A stretch of DNA of 64,000 nt, taken from positions 1,075,677-1,139,676 of the forward strand of contig NW_022985163.1 in the NCBI RefSeq assembly GCF_010093535.1, written 5' to 3'. This document shows positions 23,545 through 34,222 of this stretch, piece after piece; positions within the stretch are counted from its first letter, which is position 1; each line of letters opens with the position of its first letter. The translations under genes were made by a program, and so were the position numbers. The notes below the pieces were generated by a model. The model was given only the letters and a program-made list of their open reading frames with translations. It had not been told where the DNA came from and ran no database searches. The stretch is from Lindgomyces ingoldianus. Taxonomy: Eukaryota; Ascomycota; Dothideomycetes; Pleosporales; Lindgomycetaceae.

Positions 23545-23835
23545 TGTAATAATTCTTATGAATTGTTCTATCTTAGGTCCTTAGAACCTATCTAAAGGGT
23601 CCCTGTATTAGCCCTGACTATAACTTAATCGTGTCCCCTGCAGTTACCTCTATTCCCCCCTAAGTATTTAGTCGCACCTCTCCCCTTAGCTAGCTTAGTA
23701 GTTTTCTAATATCCTTTTGTACAAGGCCTATAGGTGTTAATAGCATTCCTAGGTTCTAAGTCCTCACGCACTTCTATATGCCTCTAAGTGGATTCCTACT
23801 GCATTTAGACCTATTGTCTTGCCTGTGCTGTTACA
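23545..23835 (+). repeat. E2 3' LTR (291 bp)
   Basis: It starts TGTAATAATTCTTATG and ends GTGCTGTTACA. It is equal in length to the 5' LTR and followed by the GTTGC duplication. Confidence 0.88.
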
Positions 23836-23871
23836 GTTGCAAAGAGTGCGCTAAAGTAGAAACCTAAAGAC

Positions 23872-24751
23872 TGTTATAATCTTAACTCTAGATAAATAGT
23901 GTCTAAAGAACTCTAGGCCTATAGAGAGATTAGAAGATTAGAGGAGGAAAGAGAACTTAGTCTTAACAGGTGTACAGTCTGTTAGGCGAAGTTGCTAGGA
24001 CTAGGAGGAGCAGCTGACTATAGTTTACTCTACAACAGCAGTATAAGGCGCTTAGGTTAAACAGTTCCTAGGTGGAACAAAAGAGGAGGTATATATAGTG
24101 TAAGATATACAATTAGATTACTTCTTATTAAAAAGTAGTAATACTACTTAGTCTATGTAAAAAATAAGCTAACTATTAATTACAGCTTTTAAGTAAAGTT
24201 AGAATCTTAAACTATATACATAGAGTTGCATGCGTTGCATGCGTTGGATTCACTTGCCTGTAGAGCATGCACTACATGCATTGCATGCAAATGCTTCTTG
24301 CTTATTAGATAGTGCACTCTGCTGCACATTAGTCTAAAAGCTTAGTCTATTCCTTTTCTGTTAAGTTACATAACTTATTAGGCAAGAAATTAAGAACTTT
24401 CTATTTTTAATTATATAAATAGTAGGGTACAGCTAACTAGTTACTTACAGTCTAATTATAGGTTGTAACATGTAGGCTTCTCTTTTTATTAGCATTTTTA
24501 CTATTATGCTTATACTATTATAAGTGTTAAAATTTTTATTTATTTAGTAGGTGCTTCTTAACAAACATTTCTTAAACATTTATTTTCCTTAACTATGCCT
24601 TACTAGTGTTCTTATCCTTCTAGTCTTACGCACTGTTTACGCACTATTGCCTACTTTAATTCTCTTTATTATATAAAGATGCAGCCTTATAGTCTTTATT
24701 ACTTAAGTAAAACTTCTTACGTTCTAACCTTATTATTAGACAAGTGTGTAG
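23872..24751 (-). mobile_element. Truncated D-family Ty3/gypsy element: 3' LTR and adjacent internal DNA
   Basis: 23872-24470 is a 599-bp LTR (TGTTATAATC...GGTTGTAACA) homologous to the D LTRs, with the same TATATATA box (about 24093) and GCATGC-rich repeats (24228-24290). 24471-24751 matches the D sequence right of its left LTR. The copy stops at the 215-bp element I2, just before where the D opposite-strand frame would begin. The orientation is minus, by analogy with D. Confidence 0.78.
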
Positions 24752-24966
24752 TGTGACGGTGCTGCTTGTCAAGCTCCGCTGCTAGTCACATGATCTCGCT
24801 AAGGGTTAAGCGAGCGCGCTAGCGCCTTGGCGCTGCGCAAGCTTTTCTCTCGCGAAAACCCTTCGCCTCCTTCACTCCCCATCCTAGTTTAGCTGAAATA
24901 GAGCCGACCTACTCTACCTTGCTTCCCCAGCTCCATACAGTAGTAGAGACAGTGCTTGTCATCACA
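24752..24966 (-). repeat. 215-bp short solo LTR-like element I2
   Basis: It is a reverse copy of I1, exactly the same length, from TGTGACGGTGCTGC to GCTTGTCATCACA. It is nearly unmutated: GCGC, CGCG and CpA sites are intact. The flanks do not show a matching 5-bp duplication, and it lies at the junction between a D-type fragment and copia K1, so a deletion or recombination may have used it. Confidence 0.8.
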
Positions 24967-25486
24967 CTTTTACTATTTTATTAGACTACTATACTAAACT
25001 ATTACTACTAGCGCTAGTTCTAACGCTACAGAGGATGTCTCTATATAAATTACCTGTAGACCTAATACTTTCTCTGTAATTAGTACAACTACTTTGTAAT
25101 AGCTTACTGTATAAGAGCACAACTAAGCAGCTACATATTGCTATAGCCACAGCTCCGCACAAGATTCCCTAAAGCTTGTACCTACTGTATATAATTTAAT
25201 TACTATATAATCTATACTAACTTCTACCTATATAAGATATTATAGCAGAGAACCTTACGCCTAAGAAGGTTGTATAATTTTAAAAAGCATAGAGGAAGAA
25301 AAATAACTATATAAGGCAACTGTATAATATTCTAGCTAATAAGGCTATAGTATTTATTAAGCTCTACTAACACTTTATTATTTATAAGGCCTTATACACA
25401 AGCATCTTCTTTAATATCCTTAAAGACTGCGCACACATGTTCTACCTTTACAATATTAGTCTTAGAAAGATATAAAAAGTCTTGTA

Positions 25487-26586
25487 ACGTACTTTATAGG
25501 CGAGTTGCTTACACACCTAAGTTGCTTACTTTTGCTAAGACCCTACTAAACTACCCTTCCTACACTAATGCATTCCCTACAACACTACTTAGACGCGCTA
25601 AAAGAATGTTAGATACAGCTTACACTTTAAGCTTTTAAATAAGACATAAAACTCTTAAAGAAATGTGCTGTAGCTATGTGCAAAGTCCTATAAAAGACAA
25701 TAAATAACTATAGCGCTAGACAACCTTTACAAGCTAATTCTACAGCTAAATTACAGAGGCTAGGTAATAAAAAGAAGCAGGTAATTATTAAGACTATACT
25801 TAAGCTATATGCGTAAGGAATTTCCTCTTAGATAGTATTTATAGCTAATATAGCTAATTTTTTGCGCGCTAAGCGTAATCTAGGCTATGTTTACATAAAC
25901 TAGCTTAGTATGTTTATAAAGCGTTATTTAGAGCTTAAAGTAACATTTAAGCGTAAGTACAACTATAAGAGAGCCCTCTGTAAGAGTCCTAGAGTAATTT
26001 AGGGCAGGTTTAGCCTTGTAGAGAATATTAAAGCTAAGTATAGCATCTAGAATAATAACACGTACAACTTTAGCAAGATAGGGTTTATAATTAGCTAGAT
26101 ATCTTTTAACTATACTTGCGCTTAAAACTTTACTTTAAGCTCTAAATAACACTTTACAAACGTACTAGGCTAGTTTATGCAAACATAGCCTAGATTACGC
26201 TTAGCGCGCAAAGAATTAGCTATATTAGCTATAAATGCTATCTAAGGGGAAATTCCTTGCGCATATAGCTTAAGTATAGTCTTAATAATCACCTGCTCCT
26301 TTTTATTGCCTAGCCTTTATAATTTAGCTGTAGAATTAGCTTGTAAAGGTTGTCTAGCGCTGTAGTTATTTATTGTCTTTTATAGGACTTTGCACATAGC
26401 TACAGCATATTTCTTTAAAAGTTTTATGTCTTATTTAAAAGCTTAGAGCGCAAGCTGTATCTAACATTCTTTTAGCGCGTCTAAGTAGTGTTGTGGGGAA
26501 TGCATTAGTGTAGGAAAGGTGGTTTAGTAGGGTCTTGGCAAAAGTGAGCGACTCAGGTGTGTGAGCAACTCGCCCATGAAGTACGT
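25487..26586 (+). mobile_element. Snapback pogo-derived transposon B4
   Basis: It is 1100 bp, flanked by TA (25485-25486 and 26587-26588), and is the least mutated B copy. Left arm about 25487-25961, loop about 25962-26109, right arm about 26110-26586. The right arm is the reverse complement of the left at nearly every position. Left arm plus loop on the plus strand is the 5' part of a pogo transposase, up to a YNFSKIGFIIS block at about 26070-26100, the first catalytic block. It is opposite in orientation to B1-B3. Inserted in K1. Confidence 0.9.
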
Positions 26587-26661
26587 TATAAATAGCTTAG
26601 TAATTACTTTAATACTAACATAAATTATAACTAGTATTAGATAAATTAAATAATAATAAGC

Positions 26662-27242
26662 TGTTACAATCCTTACTCCGGCGAAATGGTATTTTCGGGA
26701 GTACAACGGCCTATGAGAATGTTAGCGGAAGGGGGATAGAACTTAGCTGGATCGGGTGTACAGTCTGTTGAGCAGAGTGTAGGGCTAGCGTAGGGAGAGA
26801 AGGCAGGTTGTGGTTTAACCTAGCAGCTGTATAGAGAGCTAGCAAACCTAATCTATAAGAATAGGAATAGAGGTATATATAGTGCAAGATATACAAGGCA
26901 GTAATGTTCTCTTTGTAAAGGTTTTAATGCCTCTTAGTCTATTAAGTAAGTAAAGACTAAATAGTAATTACAACCTTCTAACTATAGTTATAATTAAGAC
27001 TATATACATAGGGTTTGCATGCTCTGCATGCTATCTAACCTGCATAGCCTGTAAGCCTGCAAGCCTGCATAGCTTATTAGATAATGCACTCTGCTAGGCT
27101 TTTGTCTAAAAGCTAGAGCTATTCCTTATCTGTTCTATTACATAATTTACTTAGCGTAGGGCTAAGCGTCTTCTATCTAACGTTGTTTAGGCTGTGTAGG
27201 ACAGCTAGTTAGGTTATTATAGTTTAACTGTTAGCTGTAACA
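26662..27242 (-). repeat. D 3' LTR (581 bp, left)
   Basis: It starts TGTTACAATCCTTACTCCGG. The first 60 bases are nearly free of RIP and the remainder is mutated. A TATATATA box lies at about 26875. The GCATGC repeat cluster is 16 bp shorter than in the right LTR, which accounts exactly for the length difference. Confidence 0.9.
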
Positions 27243-27558
27243 CGCAGGCTTCCTTTCTAGTTAGTGTTCTTACTGTTATGTTTTTCTTATTATAAGTGTT
27301 AGATTTTCTTTTTAGCTAGTGCGTTCTTGTTTTTAAAGGCTAGCCTAATGTTAATTTTTTTTAACTATGCCTTGTTAGGTTTCTTGTTCTTCTGCTATTG
27401 CCCGCCGCCTTTGCACTATTACTTACCTTAATCCTCTTTGTTATACAAAGATGCATCCCTACAGTGCTTGTTGTTTAAGCAGGTCCTCTTACATAATGTC
27501 CTTGTTATTAGACAAGTGTGTAAAGTGTGTACAAAAGGGTAGTTACTACAACACTTTT

Positions 27559-28030
27559 ATGTCTAACGCAGCTTAGAATTGTTTAGAGCAGGAGCGCAAA
27601 AGGCTGCTAGCTAAGCTAGAGGCAGTCTAAGAGGATAAGATGCGCAAAAAGGAAAAGTTTTTAAAAAGGCAGCAGGAGTCCCTTGCGCGTTTAGAGTCCT
27701 TTAATGCTTATTAGAAGAGAGCTTAAAAGCAGTTAAAGGTGTTAGAGGATTAAAGGGTAAAGTATTTAAAAGGAGACCTTTTATTACTAGATAAGCTTAA
27801 AGCGCTTAAGGCAGAAGCAGCTAGTCTTCCTTCTTCTTAACCTATGTTAAAGGGTTGCAGGTTTTCTATATTACAGCTAGCTAATGCTACTATAGTTTTA
27901 ACTAATAATAGTGTTTTCTAGTCTAGGGGGCTTTCTCTAGAATAGTTTTGTTTAGAAGAGACTCTAGGTATTTATAAAAGGCCTAAGGAGCGTTTAACAG
28001 GCTTTTAATAGGTTCCTAAGTGTTTTTACT
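27559..28030 (+). pseudogene. D-family opposite-strand accessory frame (unknown, coiled-coil-like)
   Basis: From the ATG at 27559 a single frame can be followed for about 155 codons. It opens M-S-N-A-A, then runs of Glu/Lys/Arg/Leu (LEQERKRLLAKLEAV, KKEKFLKRQQESLARLE, KQLKVLED) that suggest a long amphipathic helix, then a less charged C-terminus (ILQLANATIVLTNNSVF). Every interruption is TAG or TAA where CAG or CAA would restore Gln. The same frame recurs at 57205-57500 and 707-810. Its end overlaps, tail to tail, the pol chromodomain on the other strand. It could be expressed from the left LTR. I do not recognise the protein. Confidence 0.55.
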
Positions 28031-29350
28031 AGTAGGCTATCCTTTTTATTTTACTAAGTACTTGTTTCCTTTATAGTCTAAGATTTTTTTTACTTTATAC
28101 TTTTTTTCTTCTTCCTTCTATCTAGTAGTTATAAGTAGAATAGTCTTAGGTGTAAGTTTAAGCTTAAAGACATAGAACTAAGGATGTATCTGCATTTTCT
28201 TTAGTAATTTAAGTTTACAAATGCTAGAGTGTGTTTATATAACTCTGTATAGTTTTATGCGTTTTTTAGCTAACTTTCTAGAGAGTCTTAAAGTTTTAAG
28301 ATTCTTTATGTCTAAATATATGTAATTATTAAGGTGTATTTTTAGTGCTAGTTTTTTTTATTTATTTACTACCTTTTCTATAGCTTCTTAAGCTAACTGT
28401 GCTTCTCTAGTAAGTTTTTAATACAGCTCTAGAAGTCTAGTTGTGTAGTTTATAGCTTTTAAAAAGTTAGTTAGTTACAAACCCTAAAGCTTATATTTTA
28501 AAGGGTATCTAAAATTAGCTTTATAAGGGGTTTTTTTAGTTAAGGCTAATTCTATAGTATTAATAGCAAATTATGCTATTAGTAGCTATTCTACCTAATT
28601 TATTTATTTATATAATATATACTTGCGCAGATATTTTTCTACTTCTGTGTTTACTTTTTCTATTTGTCTGTCTATTTACAGGTAGTAGGCAGTAGAGAGC
28701 TTATAGTTAATTCTTAGATGTTTAACTACAGCTGCCTAGAACTTGCTAGTAAATAATTTATTACAGTTAAAGATAATAATCTTAGGGCAGCTATAAGTAG
28801 CTAAGACATTTTTTTTTAGTTTAAACATAAATTTTTTAGCTGTAATACTTTTTTCTAATAGCTATAAGTAAACAAATTTAGTAGTTTTATTAATAACCTG
28901 TGTAATTATGTTGCATAGCCTTTCTGTGCTAGGTTCTTGTAATAGTGGTAGCCTAGTAATAAAATCTATAGTTATTATAGTTTATAGTTAACCTAGCGCT
29001 GTAATTAGTTAAAGTAGTCTATAGGGTTTATAGCGTTAAGGATTGTTCTTATTACAAATGTTGCATTCCTGTAAGACTTTAGTACATAGGTGTTTTAGTT
29101 AAGGTACCTCTTAGAGTATAGCATTTTTAATTTTCTTCTGTAGTAAACTAATTCCTAGGTGTCTAAACATAAAGGCCTTATAATATTCTTTTATTAAGTT
29201 TTTTTATCCTTGTTTAACTATTATAAAGGAACATAGTAGTTTTTCTTAGTTTAGTCTTTTATAGACTAGTCTTTCTAGGGTTTTTTTAAAGATTGTAAAT
29301 TCCTTAGAATTTTCTTTATTCTTTTTAAAGTAATTAGCGTGTCTGCTTAG
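27980..29350 (-). pseudogene. D integrase and chromodomain remnant
   Basis: On the minus strand an ECNICNKNN block (about 29050-29090) marks the zinc-binding Cys pair. The core ends with RINYKLSTAYYL*IDRQIEKVN (about 28630-28720), the catalytic-Glu block. The chromodomain reads KVKKILDYKGNKYLVK*KG*PTS then EPIKSLLNAP (28107 down to 27986). Trp codons have become TAG/TAA. It would integrate D cDNA into chromatin. Confidence 0.78.
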
Positions 29351-29399
29351 AGCGTTTGCCTGTTAGTTGCTGCTCCTAGCTATATGTTTAATAATAAAA

Positions 29400-30850
29400 T
29401 TAAATTAAGCAAGTTCTATAGCCTATTATACATGCATTAGTAAAAGTTTTTTTAGTAGTAAAGAAGATAATAAGGTTTACATAGTTAGTAAGAATTATAA
29501 ATTGTTAACTAAGGCTTTAAAGCTTAACTTTCTAATTCCTGCATGCATTAACTATAGCTTTTAGTTTTTTGTTAAGGATAGTATATTTTTGCTCTAATAG
29601 TGTGAATTTTGCTAAGTAGTAGGCTACTAGATGCTATTAACTGTTTTCTTGTTTTTAGAAGAGTGCTGCTCCTTTAGCTCTTAAGAAAGCATTAGTGTGT
29701 ACTTTTGTTTCTAGCATAGAGTTGTACATCCTAAGGACAGAGTAGCTTATTATTATCTGCTTTAGCTTTTAAAAGGCTTCTTCTATTTCTGCTGTCTAGT
29801 AGAATTTCTAAGTTACTCTTTTCTTTAAGGTGGCGTTTGTAAGGGGAAGCGTAATTTTTAAGTAGTCTTTAATTATTCTTTGTACGTAGCTAGTAAGGCC
29901 TAGAAATCCTTTAATTTCTGTTACTGTTATTAGTGTTAGCTAATTAAGCACTTTATCTACTTTAGCAGAATCTATCTTTATTTTTTCTTTATTAATAATA
30001 AATCTAAGGTAATTTGTTTTTTATATGTTAAATTTGCATTTTTCTAGCTATAAGTAAAGTCTGTACTTTTAGAGTTTATCTAGTACTATTTATACCTTGT
30101 AACAATAATCTAGTTTGTCTTTTTTTATGTATATTAGAATATTGTCTAAGTATACTAAGACAAAGATGTCTAGGTATAGGTTAAGTGCTGTGTTAATTAC
30201 TCTCTAGAAGGTAGTAGAAGCATTAGTAAGTCTAAATAGCATAACAAGAAGCTTATAAAGGGCCTATAGGGTTTTAAAAGCTGTTATTTATTTATGTCTT
30301 TTTTTTATTTTTATCTTATTAAATCTGTCCTAGACGTTAAATTTAGTAAAGTGCTTAGTTCTTTTTAGCTAGTTTATAATGTCTTAAATAATAAGAAGAA
30401 GAAATTAATCCCTTATAGTGTTTTTATTAAAAGTTTTGTAGTCTTAGTAGACTTTAACCTTTCTATTCTTCTTCTTTGCAAAGACTACTGCTAAAGCTAT
30501 AGGGCTTTTACTTTCTCTAATATAACCTCTTGCTAGCATGTAGTTTACATATTCTTATAGTACTTCCTTTTAAGCTGCTGTAAGGGGGTGTAACTTATGT
30601 GTCTTTAGCTAAGGGTTAGGTTTAAAGTTAATTACGTAGTTCTAAAGTTAATGTAGGGGTAATTCTTCTAGATCTTTAGAGGTTATAAACATATTCTTAT
30701 ATCCTTAGTATTCTTTTAGAAGCTCTTTTCTAGGTTTTTCTGCAATTCTATAGATTTCTACTTAATTTAAGTCTTATTCTTTTTTAAATTCTTTAAAAGA
30801 GATTTCTTTTAGTTCTTCTTTTATTATATGGATAGCGCGTGCCTCTAGTT
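29400..30850 (-). pseudogene. D reverse transcriptase and RNase H remnant
   Basis: The minus strand carries, in order, a YIRESKSPIALAVVFAKKK block (about 30520-30460), KVKVY*DYKTFN, LLVMLFRLTNASTTF*RVIN (about 30240), the catalytic box VYLDNILIYI at 30129-30154 (second Asp changed to Asn) and the RNase H region below 29950. The order and spacing are those of Ty3/gypsy RT. Confidence 0.82.
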
Positions 30851-31599
30851 CTTAATAGGGGAACTTCTGTAGTTTAATTAGCTAAATTGCTTGCGCGTAT
30901 TAGGCTTTAACTTCTATTATTAGGGTTTACTAATCTATCTTTAGGTTATGTTAATAAAGCTAGTTATATCCTAGTATAACTTAGTATTTTTCTCTAAGTA
31001 GTAGTATGCTTAGAGACATGTAGTTAGTTGTTATTTCTGTTGTTATAGTTACTTTTTTAGTTTCTAGGCAGATTTGTCCTCTGCTGTATGTAATTAAGAA
31101 TGCGTTAGCTAGAGAAACTTTAAAAAAGTGCTTCTTTATTTAGTAGAGTATTTTATAGTATTTAATGCATTTAAAGTTAATTACTAAGAAGGTGCATCTA
31201 CTGTTAATTAATGCAAGACCTTTACATATTATTCTGTTAAGAAGATTAATTATGTAGTTAGCAGTTAGGCTTTTGCTTAACTCTTATCCTACTACTACTA
31301 GGACTTTTATGTTGTGGTAGACTTTATTATAGTTTATGCTAGAGTTGTCTTCTTTAACACTTAAAAGGCTGTGTACTTGTTTGTTTGCCCTATTAGCTAT
31401 AATTTTAAATTGCTAGTAATCTCTTATTATGCAGTTATCTACTAGGCAATTAATGCTTTCTACCTTATAATAGTGTAGGAGCTAATTGTTCTGTTAGTAG
31501 GCTTTCTACTAGAAATAGTAGAAGGCGTAGTTAGGGGCTTTTTTGCATTTAGTCTAGGGTTTTTTTTTATAAGGTAGACCTGTGCTGCAGTGCTAACAG

Positions 31600-33600
31600 T
31601 TTAGCATTTTACAGGTTATAGCTAACCTTGTTATAGTGTTAGTAGAGCTTTTGCTTTTTTATGCACCTATTAGCTACTAGCTAGCTTAGTGCTTAGTTAG
31701 CTAGTGTTAAAAACAGTACTTGTTAGTGCAAAGGTACTATGTGTATAGGCATTGCTTAAGATTAGTGTAGACAGGAATAGGTTGTACTTAGGCCTATCTA
31801 GAGTATTCTTTTGTTTAGATTATCTGTAAGGGGTGGTCTTAGTATTTGTAATAGTAGGCATTATGCCTTTTGCTTCTATAGGGAATACAATATCTGTAAA
31901 TTTGTTATAGCTCTAGCTCTTTTCTTATTACTGCTAACACTAGGGGTAGTGTATCTAGTTGTTCCTCTAATAGAGCTAGGGTTTATAAAGGCGTTAAATG
32001 CTAGCTAGGGCCTTCTTCTTTTACTAAGATTTTTCTAAAAAATCTTTATTACTCTTCTTTGTTTAGGATATTATAGTAGACTATAGTAATTTTTCTTATA
32101 ACTTTATAGGTGTTATATTTATTGTTAAGAGTTACTTTATATAGTCTTATTTTACAGAGGTTATAGTTATAGAATCCTCTGCATTTCTAGCAGTTTTCTT
32201 AGTTAAAACATTACTTAAGTTTTTATAGTAAGATTTCTAGTCTGCTTTATTTAAAAGGGTACTGTTTCTTTTTTTTTTCTTATGTTTTTAACATAGTTAG
32301 CTACTTGTGTTAGGTGTTGCTATTCTTTAAAAACTGCAGCTTGTTTAATAGCCCTAGAGATGCTGTCTCTGTCCTAGACCTTTACCTCCTAATAGTTAAT
32401 TAGATAGTTAGAGGATTTGTAGTTGTTTCTGCATCTCTAGCAAAGTTATTTATTAAGCCTGTTATGTATTTTATTACTTATAAGGCCTTTATTAATATAC
32501 ATAGCTTTTATAGTTAACCTACTATTTTTATTCTTTAGTTGTTTAGAGTCTAGGCATTTCTAATAAAAGTAGCCTACTTTTTTATAGTTAAGGCATGCCT
32601 TTTTTTTAAGCTATTTCCTTTATTCCTTATTTAAAGGTGGCCTTACACTCTTAAAGGTACTGCTCTTTTTCTTAGAGAAGCTACACATATGCTTAGCGTA
32701 GCTAAGGTCTATAGGTTTGCTATTAGACTATAGAGTTTCCTTCTTTTTTTAAAACTAGTTAGGTTTTAAGGTTGTCTAGCCTTTTTTTTCTTACTATGTT
32801 GTTTAGCATGTCTTTTATTATAAGTAAGTGCCTTTTTAACATAATTCTTAAAGCTCTTAGGCTTTCTTATGTAAGTAAATTTATTTTTAATTATGTCTAA
32901 AAGCTCTTTGTAAAACATTTATTCTATAGCTTTTTTATCTGTCTATCTGCAGATAGCTAGCAGCTCCCTAAAGTAGGCTGCATATTATTAGACAGAGCTG
33001 TTGCCTTGTTAGAGAGTGTCTATTTTATTAACTGCTTATTTTTTTTTATTAACTAGCCTATAAATTATAGTTAGAGCTGCTTTAAATAAGTTAAAGTTAT
33101 TAAAGACCTTTTGTGTTTCTAGTAGTAAAGGTTTGCTATTTACTTTATAGTTTATCTAGTTATTAGTGTAAGGTTAGAACTAGATAGCAGGTAATTCTTC
33201 TTAGTATAAGCTTATTTATAAAATTATTTCTTTATCTATTCTAAAGGCACCTTTGTTGTATTACATGTAGAGGTGGCATTTAGTAAAGAAAGGTTTTAGG
33301 TCTTTAGTAAAGCTGTTAAATGCTTTAGAGAGGGCTAGGTGTAGAGTCTTTTTAGACTTAATACTAGTCTTTTTTTAAGTAATGTTTTTAAGGTTAGCTA
33401 CTTCTAGCTAGAGGGCTTAGATCTAGTAGATGTTTAAAGGTCCTTATTATGCCTGTAGCTAGAGGTGCTGTTTAAGCTGTTTAAGCTTATTTTAAAGATA
33501 AAGTATCTGCTAATTTTATGCTTCTTTAGTTACTGTAGGGGTCTAGCTAGTGCTAGCAGCTAAAGCACCTGTTATGCTAATGTCTAAGGTGGTAGTAGCT
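31600..33600 (-). pseudogene. D gag (and start of pol) remnant
   Basis: The minus-strand gag region includes a nucleocapsid knuckle at 32554-32595 reading C-L-N-Y-K-K-V-G-Y-F-Y-x-K-C, in which the second Cys and the His are changed to Tyr. D-type gag DNA also recurs at 43519-43980 and 61400-63962. The open frame on the other strand at 31811-32008 is a shadow. Confidence 0.6.
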
Positions 33601-33625
33601 ATACTTTACAGGTAGTAGTAATTAC

Positions 33626-34222
33626 TGTTATAATCTTTACTCTAGCAAAATAGTATTTTTAGAAGTACAACAGCCTATAAGAATGTTAGCAGAAGAGGGA
33701 TAGAACTTAGCTAGATTAGGTGTACAGTCTGTTAAGCAGAGTGTAGGGCTAGCGTAGGTAGAGAAGGCAGGTTGTAGTTTAACCTAGTAGCTGTATAGGG
33801 AGCTAGCAAACCTAATCTGTAAGGATAGGAATAGAGGTATATATAGTGCAAGATATACAAGGCAGTAATGTCCTTTTTATAAAAGTTTTAATGCCTTTTA
33901 GTCTATTAAGTAGGTAAAGACTAAATAGTAATTATAACCTTCTAACTGTAGTTGTAATTAAGACTATATACATAGGGTTTGCATGCTCTGCATGCTTGCA
34001 TGCTTGCATGCTATCTAACCTGCATAGCCTGTAAGCCTGCAAGCCTGCATAGCTTATTAGATGATGCACTCCGCCAGGCTTTTGTCTAAAAGCCGGAGCC
34101 ATTCCTCATCCGTCCTGTCACGTGATTCGCCCAGCGCGGGGCTAAGCGTCTTCCATCCGACGTCGTTCGGGCTGTGTGGGACAGCCAGTTGGGTCATTAC
34201 GGTCTGACTGTTGGCTGTAACA
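33626..34222 (-). repeat. D 5' LTR (597 bp, right)
   Basis: The left 440 bp are RIP-mutated. From about 34070 to 34222 the sequence turns abruptly GC-rich and keeps CpA/CpG sites that are all changed in the other LTR. The GCATGCTT unit is repeated more times here (about 33985-34012). Confidence 0.9.

Larger units (their letters stand above)
13087..23835 (+). mobile_element. E2: internally deleted Ty3/gypsy chromovirus (with nested B3, G, H1)
   Basis: It is bounded by two 291-bp LTRs and a perfect 5-bp duplication GTTGC (13082-13086 and 23836-23840). Without the nested elements it is about 3.8 kb, short for gypsy. The gag knuckle (14786-14827) is followed within about 90 bp by the B3 insertion, and the sequence resumes at integrase C-terminus plus chromodomain. 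B3 keeps both TA copies, so protease, RT, RNase H and most of integrase were already missing. E2 was therefore a non-autonomous, internally deleted chromovirus. Confidence 0.85.
10939..23871 (+). mobile_element. Outer E-family element E1 (split by A2 and E2)
   Basis: 10939-10992 is the last part of an E LTR, ending GTGGTGTTACA. 10993-11102, 12955-13086 and 23841-23871 match, in order, the internal sequence that follows the 5' LTR of E2 (13378-13640). Thus E2 is inserted in an older member of its own family. The remainder of E1 is lost at the D-type LTR starting at 23872. Confidence 0.75.
26662..34222 (-). mobile_element. Complete D-family Ty3/gypsy element (7561 bp) with opposite-strand extra frame
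   Basis: The LTRs of 581 and 597 bp start TGTTAcAATC and end CTGTAACA, flanked by a perfect TAAGC duplication (26657-26661 and 34223-34227). Pol reads on the minus strand: gag knuckle at 32554-32595, RT box at 30129-30154, integrase about 29330-28500, chromodomain about 28115-27980. The 5' LTR is therefore on the right. A purine-rich run next to the left LTR (minus strand AGAAAGGAAG) is the polypurine tract. On the plus strand, between pol and the left LTR, lies a separate frame (27559-28030). All frames carry RIP stops. It is inserted in K1. Confidence 0.92.

Noticed and set aside
26524..26896. Two minus-strand frames of about 60 codons at the B4/D border
   Set aside because: One spans the B4 terminal repeat and unrelated DNA, the other lies wholly in the D LTR; no conservation as protein in the other LTR.
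31811..32008. 65-codon plus-strand frame inside D
   Set aside because: Lies opposite the gag/pol region of D, is not found in D2, and is hydrophobic by chance of T-rich sequence.
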